Source of the DNA: an uncultured Lachnospiraceae bacterium
GTDB taxonomy: Bacteria > Bacillota > Clostridia > Lachnospirales > Lachnospiraceae
Assembly (NCBI GenBank): GCA_910577645.1
Contig: CAJTOL010000004.1
Coordinates: 124,001-188,000, forward strand
Reading direction: 5' to 3'
DNA length: 64,000 bases
Under the pieces are notes generated by a model that worked only from the letters and a program-made list of their open reading frames with translations, made no database searches and was not told where the DNA came from. Every line of letters begins with the position of its first letter. Position 1 is the first letter of the stretch. Position numbers and translations under genes: made by a program. Shown in pieces: positions 16,426 to 24,894 of this stretch.

Positions 16426-17112
16426 GGTTGGAGTGGTATGGATTTTGCCATTTTAGATATGGAGCATGGCCCTATCTCTATGGAATCCATGCAGAATAAT
16501 ATCCGCGCTGCGGAAAGCTCCGGGATTCTTCCCGTTGTCCGGGCGGCAGGTCTTTCTGAAGAAGCCATCTCCAAAGCGCTGGATATTGGCGCCGCCGGTA
16601 TTGAAATCCCTCAGATTACTTGTGCAGAAGACGTTGAAAAAGCAGTGTCTTATTCCAAATTTTATCCTATGGGCAATCGCGGTGTCTGCCGCTTTGTACG
16701 CGCCTCCCACTATTCTTCCATGGAGAGAAATCAATTTTTTTCTTCTGCCAATAAAAACCTGATTATTGTCCAGTTAGAAGGCCAGAAAGCTTTAAATAAC
16801 CTGGATGAAATTTTAGAGGTAGAAGGAATTGACATTATCTTTATCGGCCCCTATGATTTATCCCAGAGTTTAAAGCTGCCCGGCCAAGTATCCCATCCTG
16901 CCGTGTTAGAACAGATTGGCAGGATCGTAGAAAAGGCCAGAGAAAAAGCGATTATTACCGGCACCTTCTGCGATACGCCGGAAGCACTTAAGATATGGAT
17001 GGACGCAGGTGTCCAATACCTGTCTTATTCCGTAGATGTAGGGATTTTCGGACAGGCATGCCGCAGATTAGTAACAGATTTTCAGAATATGAGAACATCT
17101 GTTTCCATGTAA
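16415..17112 (+). pseudogene. HpaI/HpcH-family aldolase, N-terminus lost at the same junction
   Basis: About 230 residues of a class II 2-keto-3-deoxy-sugar-acid aldolase (RhmA/GarL/HpaI type), which cleaves the dehydratase product to pyruvate and an aldehyde. Present are EVAGWSGMDFAILDMEHGP (with the active-site histidine), the metal ligand in IIVQLEG, and IFIGPYDLSQSL. The first ~25-30 residues expected before EVAGW (a G-T-W...SPE type strand) are absent. Upstream codons in frame back to 16267 are the antisense of the binding-protein gene. It sits head-to-head with the truncated binding protein, so both genes were cut by one event. The start is not determinable, and a residual internal start could give a defective protein. 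Confidence 0.78.
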
Positions 17113-17114
17113 CC

Positions 17115-17168
17115 AAAGGGGCTGTGAAAAAACGGATGATTGAATCACCATTTTTCACAGCCCTTTTC
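17115..17168. terminator. Terminator hairpin between convergent aldolase and sulfotransferase genes
   Basis: GGGCTGTGAAAAA (from 17119) pairs with TTTTTCACAGCCC (to 17163), followed on the plus strand by TTTTCT. The same structure can serve the minus strand. Confidence 0.7.
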
Positions 17169-17204
17169 TATATTTACTATTTTACTTTCTGATATCCTCT
17201 GTCA

Positions 17205-19070
17205 TTAACAGCGAATCTTTATGCCGGTATCATACTTCTTATCTTCCACAATCACCCGGATGTCATACTCGCCCTTTAAGCCCGCCTTGTTGACATTGGT
17301 CTTTGTCACCCGCTCGTCGGACTCTAAGAAGCTGCCGCAGCACATCGCAAGCTGAGGAACAGCGGTGGTGGAAATATAATATCCATGGGATTCCTCTCCC
17401 TGCTCTAACATCAGCATAACTACCTGGCCCCTCTCAAAGGTTGCATGGAAGGTAAAGCGGTCAATCTCTTCTTCAATTCTTGCTGCATACTTGTCAGGAA
17501 GCAGTTCTCCGTTGTATTCTGCCGGAATCTGGGTCTCAAATTCTTTCGTTACTCCAAGCTCTCCGAGAATCTCGCCCTCGCCCAGCTCTAACACTTCATT
17601 TTCCCCATAAAGCTTCATCTTCTCTGCCCGGTAGTAATTTCCCTTGGCGTGAAGCCGCATCATGGGTTTGTTGTCGCAGATCTCCATGGTAATGGACTCC
17701 AGGCTTCCGCCCAGCATAGGCTCAAATGCGCCCAGGGCTTCGGAAACGCCTCCGTCCTTGTTGTAGGCGATACCGCCGGAATGAACCATGTAATGGCCCT
17801 CGTTATAATATTCCACGTTGCAGATATAGGGGGAGAAGAATTCTGCGCCCAGGTCTTTTCCGTACTCCCAAACCTGCTCAATGGTCATATCCTTGGTATT
17901 GATGCGGTAACGGACGCCTCTGGAATAATTATTCTTTGCAGCCAGGAATTTATCCTTGTTTTTTGATCCCCAGTGGTGATTGTCAAAGCACATTACATCG
18001 CCGTTGGGAGTAATTAAGCAGGCATGCTGCTCGTACTGCCAGCCGAAATTATTGCCTATAGGCTTAAAGAAGTATTTGTCTACCATCTCCTGGGGCCAGC
18101 CCTCCGGATCTCCAATGATCCAGTTAAGTTTTCCGGTTTCAAAATCAATGTTCACCATAGCGTCCACGTGACGGCCGGAGAAAGTTAAGGAATTGGTATT
18201 TTCGTCATACCATACTGCGTTGTTATGGAACCAGTCATGGGCAGACCAGCTTCCGCTCTTTCCCATTCCCGGCTCAATAAAGTCACTATAGTCCCAGGTC
18301 TTTAAGATAGCGCCGGTTTCCCGGTCAATCAGGACACACATATCCTCAACTGTGTCGGATCGTAAGTCTTCCGTTAAGCACAGCAGATTACCGTCCGGCA
18401 TCTCAAAAGCATCGTGATGAGAGCCGCCGAAAATCTTATATTCTTTGTAAATCTTGCCGCACAGGCTGACTTCATAGAGGCCGGACATATAGTAAGGCAT
18501 CTGGATCAGGCGGTCAGTTCCCATAAGAACGTGGCCGTTCTTTAACCGCTTCATATCGAATACGCACTTGATATTTAAACACCATCTCAAGTCTCCCGCA
18601 TAATCATAGGCAGAAGCTTTCTCTCCGCTGGAAGGAGTTAAGAAGATGCAGTTGTCCTGAAGGTATTCCGGAGTGGTGTCCATGGAATAAATAAAACCAT
18701 TTCCGCAGTCAGGCTTGTCCACCTGAATTTCCACTACATTGGAATCTCCCCGGTATTCCCGGATCTCCACCCGGTTTGTATACTCGGGATACAGGCCCAT
18801 AACAGGAAGCACATGCTCCTTTGCCTTGGGGAAGGTATGGGTAATATTGGCCTGCCTGGTCTTTCCGAAAACGGTTATCGTAACCGCAGTCTCCTCTTCT
18901 GTACAAAAAGCAATTACCGCAGTAAGAGGCGCAATAAAGTAGAAATTGGTGCGGACAATTGGATTGTGAATGGTATAATTGCCCTTTCTCAGCTCTTCTA
19001 ACAGCTCTTTCTCCGCCTTTGCCTGCCTCTGGATTAAATGCTCCTGAAATACATAATTTGCTCCTGCCAT
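17205..19070 (-). CDS. Arylsulfate sulfotransferase (AssT-like)
   Basis: A 621-residue protein matching the arylsulfate sulfotransferase family, which moves sulfate from aryl sulfates to phenolic acceptors without PAPS. The family's conserved residues are visible: SHHD near 217-220, DWFHNN with H282 and N284, SGRH with R300, and EQHACLITPNGD with H349 in the position of the catalytic histidine of E. coli AssT. An Ig-like N-terminal domain precedes a beta-propeller-like body. There is no signal peptide, unlike the periplasmic enterobacterial enzyme. It may process phenolic sulfates in the gut; the substrate is inferred. It ends near a shared terminator and follows a zinc-ribbon membrane protein gene by 30 bases. 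Confidence 0.82.
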   Translation of the reverse strand: MAGANYVFQEHLIQRQAKAEKELLEELRKGNYTIHNPIVRTNFYFIAPLTAVIAFCTEEETAVTITVFGKTRQANITHTFPKAKEHVLPVMGLYPEYTNRVEIREYRGDSNVVEIQVDKPDCGNGFIYSMDTTPEYLQDNCIFLTPSSGEKASAYDYAGDLRWCLNIKCVFDMKRLKNGHVLMGTDRLIQMPYYMSGLYEVSLCGKIYKEYKIFGGSHHDAFEMPDGNLLCLTEDLRSDTVEDMCVLIDRETGAILKTWDYSDFIEPGMGKSGSWSAHDWFHNNAVWYDENTNSLTFSGRHVDAMVNIDFETGKLNWIIGDPEGWPQEMVDKYFFKPIGNNFGWQYEQHACLITPNGDVMCFDNHHWGSKNKDKFLAAKNNYSRGVRYRINTKDMTIEQVWEYGKDLGAEFFSPYICNVEYYNEGHYMVHSGGIAYNKDGGVSEALGAFEPMLGGSLESITMEICDNKPMMRLHAKGNYYRAEKMKLYGENEVLELGEGEILGELGVTKEFETQIPAEYNGELLPDKYAARIEEEIDRFTFHATFERGQVVMLMLEQGEESHGYYISTTAVPQLAMCCGSFLESDERVTKTNVNKAGLKGEYDIRVIVEDKKYDTGIKIRC

Positions 19071-19100
19071 AGTCTTTCTCCTTTTCTTATATATAAATTT

Positions 19101-20156
19101 TTAGTACTTCATATAGTTTCTTTCCGGAACACTCTGGGCTTCAAAAATTTCCTCGGGTTCTTCTGAGTCCTGTTTTTCCTTGTTGTCTCCCTTTATAGAT
19201 GGTTCCATCCAAAATACAATCATCCCGTCACTGTCCGTTTGCATCACAACATTATAAGCCGGATAAGAACTGTACAAAAAGCCGCCGTTTGATTCAAACT
19301 CTGAAAAAAGCTGTTCTGCCGTCTTCTCCTCTTTTTCTTCCGGAGAAGGCTCCAGCAGGGTAGCAACCTGGTTCATTCCCCATTCCAATGATTCTTTTGC
19401 GTTTTCCTCCTCATAAAAATAACCTTTTATGTTATGAACCTCATGGGTAACGGTATCATATTCGATCATCAAAGAAGAATAATACTCTTCTTCCTCTCTG
19501 CCCGGCTCTTCAAAATACCATGCTTTTGTAGTTCTGTAATCTGTATATGCACGTGCAGACGGAAGATTGGAATATTGATACACCTGATTGACACTGACCT
19601 CATCCTCATCGTCTACAAAAAGGCCTTTTTCCACTAAATAAATCTGAAGCTCAGGTTCCAGCTCTTCCACCGTTACGGAAAAATGGCGGCCATCGCATCG
19701 TTTTCCAGAGGCAATCGCCTCTTCATCGGTAATAAACTCTTCTGAATATTCAAAAATTTGTTCCTTTTCTGATTCTTCTGACAGTAAGGCCTCCGTCTCA
19801 AAAATGTCTTCCCAGGAGTCCTCCACCTCTGTCTCTTTCTGAGACCGGGATGTAAATACCGGCATTACTGCGTCCCGTATTGCCGGCCACAAGTAAATCC
19901 CTGCCAAAGTCTGGCCTGCCCAAACGAAAATAATCAATAAAAGAATCAGGCCTCCCTTGGAGCGGCGCTGGGCTGGTTTTCCCAATGTCCTTTCCTTGTT
20001 GGCAGGAATATCGGATCGGACTGTTGCTTTTGCCTGCCCTTCATTTAAATAATAGTCTGTATCCCATTCCAACGGCTTTTTTACGAATTTCCGGCAGACC
20101 GGACAGTACTTTCCGTTTAGTCTTCCGTCGCATGTGGGACAGATTTTCTGCTTCAT
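19101..20156 (-). CDS. Zinc-ribbon membrane protein of unknown function
   Basis: A 351-residue protein. An N-terminal zinc ribbon has two CxxC pairs (CPTC at 6-9, CPVC at 17-20), followed by a basic linker, one strong hydrophobic segment (GGLILLLIIFVWAGQTLAGI, about residues 68-87) and a long acidic C-terminal region probably outside the membrane. Such layout is common in uncharacterised Firmicute envelope proteins. It is upstream of the sulfotransferase gene on the same strand with a 30-base gap, so the two may be co-transcribed. No function can be assigned. Confidence 0.75.
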   Translation of the reverse strand: MKQKICPTCDGRLNGKYCPVCRKFVKKPLEWDTDYYLNEGQAKATVRSDIPANKERTLGKPAQRRSKGGLILLLIIFVWAGQTLAGIYLWPAIRDAVMPVFTSRSQKETEVEDSWEDIFETEALLSEESEKEQIFEYSEEFITDEEAIASGKRCDGRHFSVTVEELEPELQIYLVEKGLFVDDEDEVSVNQVYQYSNLPSARAYTDYRTTKAWYFEEPGREEEEYYSSLMIEYDTVTHEVHNIKGYFYEEENAKESLEWGMNQVATLLEPSPEEKEEKTAEQLFSEFESNGGFLYSSYPAYNVVMQTDSDGMIVFWMEPSIKGDNKEKQDSEEPEEIFEAQSVPERNYMKY

Positions 20157-20224
20157 AAGCTTCCTCCTTTAGTCAGATTGAACCGATAAGCTTTGTTATT
20201 TTTCTGTCAATCTCTAAAAAAAGC

Positions 20225-20253
20225 TTGCTTTTTCTCCTGTCTGTTGATAAAAT
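20225..20253 (+). promoter_or_regulatory. Promoter of the orphan EIIC gene
   Basis: TTGCTT at 20225-20230, a 17-base spacer and TAAAAT at 20248-20253. It lies in the 160-base divergent region between the zinc-ribbon gene and the EIIC gene. Confidence 0.5.
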
Positions 20254-20316
20254 GCTCCTAACTGCTTTGGCAATAAGCCAAATGTGTGCACAATAATACA
20301 TAGAAGGAGATTTCCT

Positions 20317-21339
20317 ATGGAACAGACAGGAGTCAAAGCATTCTTAAAACGTAAGAATGTCAACATCACCGTCCAGACCTATCTCATTGATGCATTAGGT
20401 GCCATGGCATTTGGTTTATTCGCATCTCTTTTGATAGGCACAATCTTTGCCACCATCGGCGAAAAAACCCAGATTCAGGCATTTATAGTAATTGCAGACT
20501 ACGCCAAAAGCGCCACAGGAGCCGCCTTGGGCGTTGCCATTGCCTATGCCTTAAAAGCTCCTCAATTGGTACTGTTTTCCGCCGCTACTGTAGGTATTGC
20601 CGGAAACGCCCTTGGGGGGCCGGTAGGGGCTTTGGCCGCCACCATTGTGGCCACGGAGTTTGGAAAAATTGTATCGAAAGAAACACGGGTGGATATTCTG
20701 GTAACCCCTGGCGTTACCATTATCTCCGGTGTTTTAATCGCCCAATTTGTGGGGCCCGGAGTAGCTGCTTTTATGAATGCTTTCGGTATGATGGTAAAAA
20801 CCGCTACGGAAATGCAGCCTTTTTTTATGGGAATTCTGGTTTCAGCCCTTATAGGCATTGCCCTGACTCTTCCCATCTCCAGCGCTGCCATCTGCATCGC
20901 CCTGACCTTAGACGGCCTGGCAGGCGGCGCTGCAACTGCCGGCTGCTGCGCCCAGATGGTAGGCTTTGCAGTCTTAAGCTTTCGGGAAAACGGGATGGGA
21001 GGCCTCCTGGCTCAGGGCCTTGGCACTTCCATGCTTCAGATGGGCAATATTGTAAAAAATCCTAAGGTCTGGATTCCTCCCACTCTGGCTTCTATGGTCA
21101 CCGGCCCGGTAGCGACAGTGATTTTTAAGCTGACCAATATCCATACCGCCTCGGGCATGGGCACCTGTGGCTTGGTAGGCCCTATTGGTATCTATACCGC
21201 CATGGGAGGCGGCGCCAATATGTGGCTGGGCATCTTTCTGGTATGCTTCCTTCTTCCCGCCCTGCTGACCTGGATTTTCGGGAATATATTGAGGAAGCTT
21301 GGATGGATTCAAGACGGTGATTTAAAGCTGGATCTGTAG
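20317..21339 (+). CDS. PTS EIIC-like membrane protein (PTS_EIIC_2 family)
   Basis: A 340-residue polytopic membrane protein of the PTS_EIIC_2 type, rich in glycine and alanine, with repeated small-residue helices such as VGIAGNALGGPVGALAATIV and MVTGPVATVIFKL. Although named for the PTS, this family often occurs without EIIA or EIIB, and none is nearby. The ATG at 20317 has AGAAGGAG upstream, better than the frame's first start at 20284. It is convergent with galT; transport of a galactose-related compound would be speculation. Confidence 0.75.
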   Translation: MEQTGVKAFLKRKNVNITVQTYLIDALGAMAFGLFASLLIGTIFATIGEKTQIQAFIVIADYAKSATGAALGVAIAYALKAPQLVLFSAATVGIAGNALGGPVGALAATIVATEFGKIVSKETRVDILVTPGVTIISGVLIAQFVGPGVAAFMNAFGMMVKTATEMQPFFMGILVSALIGIALTLPISSAAICIALTLDGLAGGAATAGCCAQMVGFAVLSFRENGMGGLLAQGLGTSMLQMGNIVKNPKVWIPPTLASMVTGPVATVIFKLTNIHTASGMGTCGLVGPIGIYTAMGGGANMWLGIFLVCFLLPALLTWIFGNILRKLGWIQDGDLKLDL

Positions 21340-21374
21340 TTTCCCTGTAAGGGAATATTACAAAATGAAAGAAA

Positions 21375-21416
21375 GGGACTTTCTATTAGCCAGAGTCAGC
21401 GCTAATAGAAAGTCTC
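21375..21416. terminator. Hairpin between convergent EIIC and galT genes
   Basis: GACTTTCTATTAGC (21377-21390) pairs perfectly with GCTAATAGAAAGTC (21401-21414), extendable by a wobble and a GC pair. A GGGAATATTACAAAATGAAA segment just before it (21351-21370) resembles the outer arm of the hairpin at 5653. No T-run is seen. Confidence 0.5.
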
Positions 21417-21424
21417 TGGTTTCA

Positions 21425-22930
21425 TCAACCTTTAAATCCCAGGCTATGTAAAAACTTTCCAAAGTCCCGGCGGCCCTTTTCTGTACACTTGTAAACGCCT
21501 GCGTCCTCCAGGACTCTGGCGAATACCAGGCCTACCTGTTCTTTCAGAATGTCATCTATATTATCTTTGGTAATATTGTCATATTTCGGAAGGAATTCTT
21601 CCACCCACTGGGCATGCTTTTCCAGGGTCTCATTGCTGCGGATATCCTTGCCTTCTACTATGTATTCTGCCAGATCCGAAAGCTCGGTTTTTAACCTGGA
21701 AGGAAGGACTGCCAGGCCCATCACCTCGATTAAGCCGATATTTTCCTTTTTAATGTGGTGCAGCTCCTGGTGGGGATGGTATACGCCCAGAGGGAATTCC
21801 TCGGTGGTGATATTGTTTCTCAGCACCAGATCCAGCTCGTAAGCGCCCTCGGACATTCTGGCAATGGGGGTAATGGTGTTGTGAGGTTCTCCGCCGGTCT
21901 CTGCGTAAACAAACGCGTCTTCATCCGTATAACTTCTCCATGCCTGTAAAACCTTATCCCCCAGCTCAATGAGCCGATCCGGCTCCGCCCCTCTGAGACG
22001 GAGCACAGACATAGGCCAGTGGACGATTCCTGCCTCCACATCCTCAAATCCTTCCATGGTAAAGTGCTGCTCAATGGGAGCCTTAGCCATGGCAAAGGTA
22101 TAACGGCCGCCCTGGAAATGATCGTGGCTTAAAATAGAACCGCCAACGATGGGCAAATCTGCATTGGATCCCAGGAAATAATGGGGAAACAGCTTTACAA
22201 AGTCAAACAGCTTCACAAAAGCCGCCTTTTCGATCTTCATGGGGATGTGCCGGCCGTTAAATACAATGCAGTGCTCGTTATAATACACATAAGGAGAATA
22301 TTGGAAGCCCCACTGAGAATCATTTATGGTAATGGGGATAATTCGATGGTTGTTTCTGGCCGGGTGGTTGGCGCGGCCTGCATATCCTTCATTTTCCCGG
22401 CACAGCAGGCACTTGGGATAGCCGCTCTGTTTGGCTGACTTGGCGGCGGCAATGGCCTTGGGATCCTTCTCCGGCTTGGACAGATTGACTGTAATATCCA
22501 AATCGCCGTAAGGAGTGGAGGTCTTCCACTTCATGTCCTTACAAACCCGGTAGCGCCGGATATAATCGGAATCCTGGCTCAATTTGTAATAGTAATCCGT
22601 GGCTTCCACGGGAGAGTTATTATAATGCTTCCAGAAAGCGTCTATCACTTCGCTGGGGCGGGGCATAAGACAGTTCATTAGCCGGGTGTCAAACAGATCC
22701 CGATAAGTTATACTGTCCTCCGGCATCACGCCGGTCTGGCAGGCGGCATCCATCAGCTCCTTTAATATGGTCTCCAGATTTTGGGGCTCTGTGGGACCTT
22801 CCGGCTCCTCATACTCATCCATCTTCATCACATCAAGAATCTGATTGGTAACATAAATCCGATCCGGCTCCCCTATCAGGCCTGTCTTTAAGCCGTACTC
22901 TACCAATCCTTTAATTGCATCGTATACCAT
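21425..22930 (-). CDS. galT: UDP-glucose--hexose-1-phosphate uridylyltransferase (type 2 GalT)
   Basis: A 501-residue Firmicute-type GalT, the Leloir-pathway enzyme that exchanges UMP between UDP-glucose and galactose 1-phosphate. It opens MVYDAIKGLVEYGLKTGLI. The active-site region is VGGSILSHDHFQGGRYTF, where the histidine pair marks the uridylyl-transfer centre of the second GalT subfamily. YGDLDITVNLSKPEKDPK and HPARNNHRIIPI are further family phrases. galK and galE are not adjacent. Length is normal for this subfamily. Confidence 0.93.
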   Translation of the reverse strand: MVYDAIKGLVEYGLKTGLIGEPDRIYVTNQILDVMKMDEYEEPEGPTEPQNLETILKELMDAACQTGVMPEDSITYRDLFDTRLMNCLMPRPSEVIDAFWKHYNNSPVEATDYYYKLSQDSDYIRRYRVCKDMKWKTSTPYGDLDITVNLSKPEKDPKAIAAAKSAKQSGYPKCLLCRENEGYAGRANHPARNNHRIIPITINDSQWGFQYSPYVYYNEHCIVFNGRHIPMKIEKAAFVKLFDFVKLFPHYFLGSNADLPIVGGSILSHDHFQGGRYTFAMAKAPIEQHFTMEGFEDVEAGIVHWPMSVLRLRGAEPDRLIELGDKVLQAWRSYTDEDAFVYAETGGEPHNTITPIARMSEGAYELDLVLRNNITTEEFPLGVYHPHQELHHIKKENIGLIEVMGLAVLPSRLKTELSDLAEYIVEGKDIRSNETLEKHAQWVEEFLPKYDNITKDNIDDILKEQVGLVFARVLEDAGVYKCTEKGRRDFGKFLHSLGFKG

Positions 22931-23028
22931 GGCAATTCCTCCTGGTTTTTAAAATTCCCGGACCGAAAACGCTGTTTTGCGCTGTTTTACTTCTGCCCGA
23001 TGTTATTTTTATTATACCTGCTTTACAG

Positions 23029-23556
23029 TCATAAGACAATGGGCCCTACATATTTTTTGATCCGGCCTGTAATAATCCCTCCCAGTACGCCTACCAAAGC
23101 CCCGGCTATGGTTCCCGCAATGAGAAGGGCAGGAAAATAGATAAACACAGAAGAATTTAACACCAGAGCCGCCACCGTCAGCTGGCCCAGATTGTGAGCC
23201 GCCCCTCCCAGGATGCTGACTCCCACATGGCTCAGCAGACAAGATTTTTTACAGATAATCATCACTGTAAGGCTTAAGGCTCCGCCGGCCAGCCCATACA
23301 TCATGGAGGAAAATCCCGCTCCAAACAGCAGGCTGGAAAGGACGATCCGCACCAGGCTTACTGCAATGGTTCCCGGAGCGCCTATGGTATAAAGCCCTAC
23401 TACTGCCACCAGGTTTGCCAATCCCAGTTTTATCCCGGGAACCGCCAGGTTAATGGGAAACAGGGATTCAATATAGCTGAAAATAAAGGCCAGAGAAATT
23501 AAAATGCCATATAATGCCGCTTGTCTGGCCGGAGAGGTATGCTTTTTTTTTGCCAT
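23029..23556 (-). CDS. Gx transporter family membrane protein
   Basis: A 175-residue integral membrane protein of the Gx-transporter/heptaprenyl-diphosphate-synthase-component-I-like family, with about five hydrophobic helices. Typical phrases are SYIESLFPINLAVPGIKLGL, NLVAVVGLY and GILISLAFIFSYIE. The ATG at 23556 has AAAGGAG ten bases before it, inside the codons following an upstream ATG at 23580, so 23556 is preferred. It is divergent from a NusG-domain-II protein; the two families frequently occur together in Firmicutes. Function is unproven. Confidence 0.8.
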   Translation of the reverse strand: MAKKKHTSPARQAALYGILISLAFIFSYIESLFPINLAVPGIKLGLANLVAVVGLYTIGAPGTIAVSLVRIVLSSLLFGAGFSSMMYGLAGGALSLTVMIICKKSCLLSHVGVSILGGAAHNLGQLTVAALVLNSSVFIYFPALLIAGTIAGALVGVLGGIITGRIKKYVGPIVL

Positions 23557-23764
23557 GGAAAACTTGCTCCTTTGAGACATATCATACTGTCAGGTCCAAA
23601 GGTATTTTGACCTCTGCAGGTATTGTAATAAATAAAACCCTTGTTTGTCAATTAACCCCGGCTAACTCCTCACCTTTTTCCTGTTGCATTTCCCCCTTTT
23701 CTTATGTAAAATATTTATAATAATTGAGACAGCGGGAATTTGCCTGCTATGGGAGTAAAAAGAC

Positions 23765-24106
23765 GTGAAATATAAACGAGAACTTATTTTAGTAACCATC
23801 CTTTTTTTCATTGCCTCAGCATGGGCTTTGGGACAAAAGCTGCTGTTTTCCGCTCCGGCCGCCATTGCCCGGGTATCTGCAGACGGGGAAGTAATCGCCT
23901 CTCTGGATTTAAATAAAGAGCAGGAGTTTCTTGTAACCGGCCTTCACGGAGAAAGCAATCATTTAATCGTAAAAGGCGGGGCAATCTGGTGTGAATCCGC
24001 CTCCTGCCCGGACAAGGTCTGCGTCCGGCAGGGAAAGCAGAGCCAAAACGGCTCCACCATCGCCTGCCTGCCTAACCGGATGATTGTTACGATTGTGGCA
24101 GAGTGA
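23765..24106 (+). CDS. NusG domain II-containing small exported protein
   Basis: A 113-residue protein with one N-terminal membrane anchor (LILVTILFFIASAWALG) and an extracytoplasmic NusG-domain-II fold. The cysteine pattern is WCESASCPDKVCVRQG and IACLPNRMIV, which is strictly typical for this family. It starts with GTG after GGGAG. It is not a transcription factor despite the name. It overlaps the 3' end of thiD convergently by 20 bases and is divergent from the Gx-type gene. Confidence 0.83.
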   Translation: MKYKRELILVTILFFIASAWALGQKLLFSAPAAIARVSADGEVIASLDLNKEQEFLVTGLHGESNHLIVKGGAIWCESASCPDKVCVRQGKQSQNGSTIACLPNRMIVTIVAE

Positions 24107-24893
24107 AGGTAAAATGATAAAGGGGGCCGTTTCCTTTTCCCAGGTTCAGGCCAAAGGACAGGGCGGCAGTCAAATATTTCTTCCCTAATTTAACACTTTC
24201 CTCCAGGGAATAGCCCAAAGCCAGACAGGAGGCAATAGCAGAGGACAGGGTGCATCCGGTACCGTGAGTATTAGAGGTATCAATAAAGGGCTCCGAAAAC
24301 CAGATATGCTTTCCGTGTGTGTACAGCACATCCTCTGCCTGGGCATAGTGTAAATCGCCGCCTGCCATGTGTCCGCCTTTTATCAAAACCCCGGGACATA
24401 TCTTTCCCAGAATCCCGGCTGCCTGCTCCATATCTTTTTTGGTTCTGATTTTCATTCCGGTTAAAGCCTCTGCCTCCGGCAAATTAGGCGTCACCAGATC
24501 TGCCTTTGGCAAAAGCTCTTTTTTCATAAGCTCAATGGCTTCTTCCTCTAAAAATTTACTGCCGCTGGTAGAGGCCATTACCGGATCCACTACAATGTTG
24601 CCGGCTCCGTATTCTTTAAGTTTACGGCTTACCGCTGCTACTGCCCTCTTGTCCCCCAACATGCCCAGTTTTACCGAGTCAGGATAGATATCTGTAAACA
24701 CACAATCCATCTGAGCTTCTATCATCTCCGGCTCTATCTGCCGGATTCCGGTTATTCCCAGGGTATTTTGGGCCGTGACAGCAGTGATAACGCTCATACC
24801 GTAAACCCCAAACCCGGTCATGGTTTTTAAATCTGCCTGAATCCCGGCCCCGCCGCTGCTGTCGGATCCGGCTATGGTCAGCACCTTTTTCAT
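24087..24893 (-). CDS. thiD: Hydroxymethylpyrimidine/phosphomethylpyrimidine kinase
   Basis: A 268-residue ribokinase-fold kinase that phosphorylates HMP and HMP-phosphate in thiamine synthesis. It begins KKVLTIAGSDSSGGAGIQAD and has the anion-hole motif DTSNTHGTGCTLSSAI near the C-terminus. It follows the thiM/thiE fusion gene after a single base, the last gene of the thiC-thiW-thiM/E-thiD operon under the TPP riboswitch. Length is normal. Confidence 0.94.
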   Translation of the reverse strand: MKKVLTIAGSDSSGGAGIQADLKTMTGFGVYGMSVITAVTAQNTLGITGIRQIEPEMIEAQMDCVFTDIYPDSVKLGMLGDKRAVAAVSRKLKEYGAGNIVVDPVMASTSGSKFLEEEAIELMKKELLPKADLVTPNLPEAEALTGMKIRTKKDMEQAAGILGKICPGVLIKGGHMAGGDLHYAQAEDVLYTHGKHIWFSEPFIDTSNTHGTGCTLSSAIASCLALGYSLEESVKLGKKYLTAALSFGLNLGKGNGPLYHFTFTLPQS

Positions 24894-24894
24894 T

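Noticed and set aside
15549..16574. Taking the binding protein as a complete 341-residue gene starting at 16574
   Set aside because: Residues before about MFFRKDIF are the antisense translation of the aldolase gene, there is no signal peptide, and the length is far below the family norm.
16267..17112. Taking the aldolase as complete from an ATG at 16267
   Set aside because: The first ~50 codons are the antisense of the binding-protein gene and unlike any aldolase N-terminus.
20195..20215. TTGACA on the minus strand before the zinc-ribbon gene as a promoter
   Set aside because: No acceptable -10 element at 16-18 bases; only TATCGG-like sequence is present.
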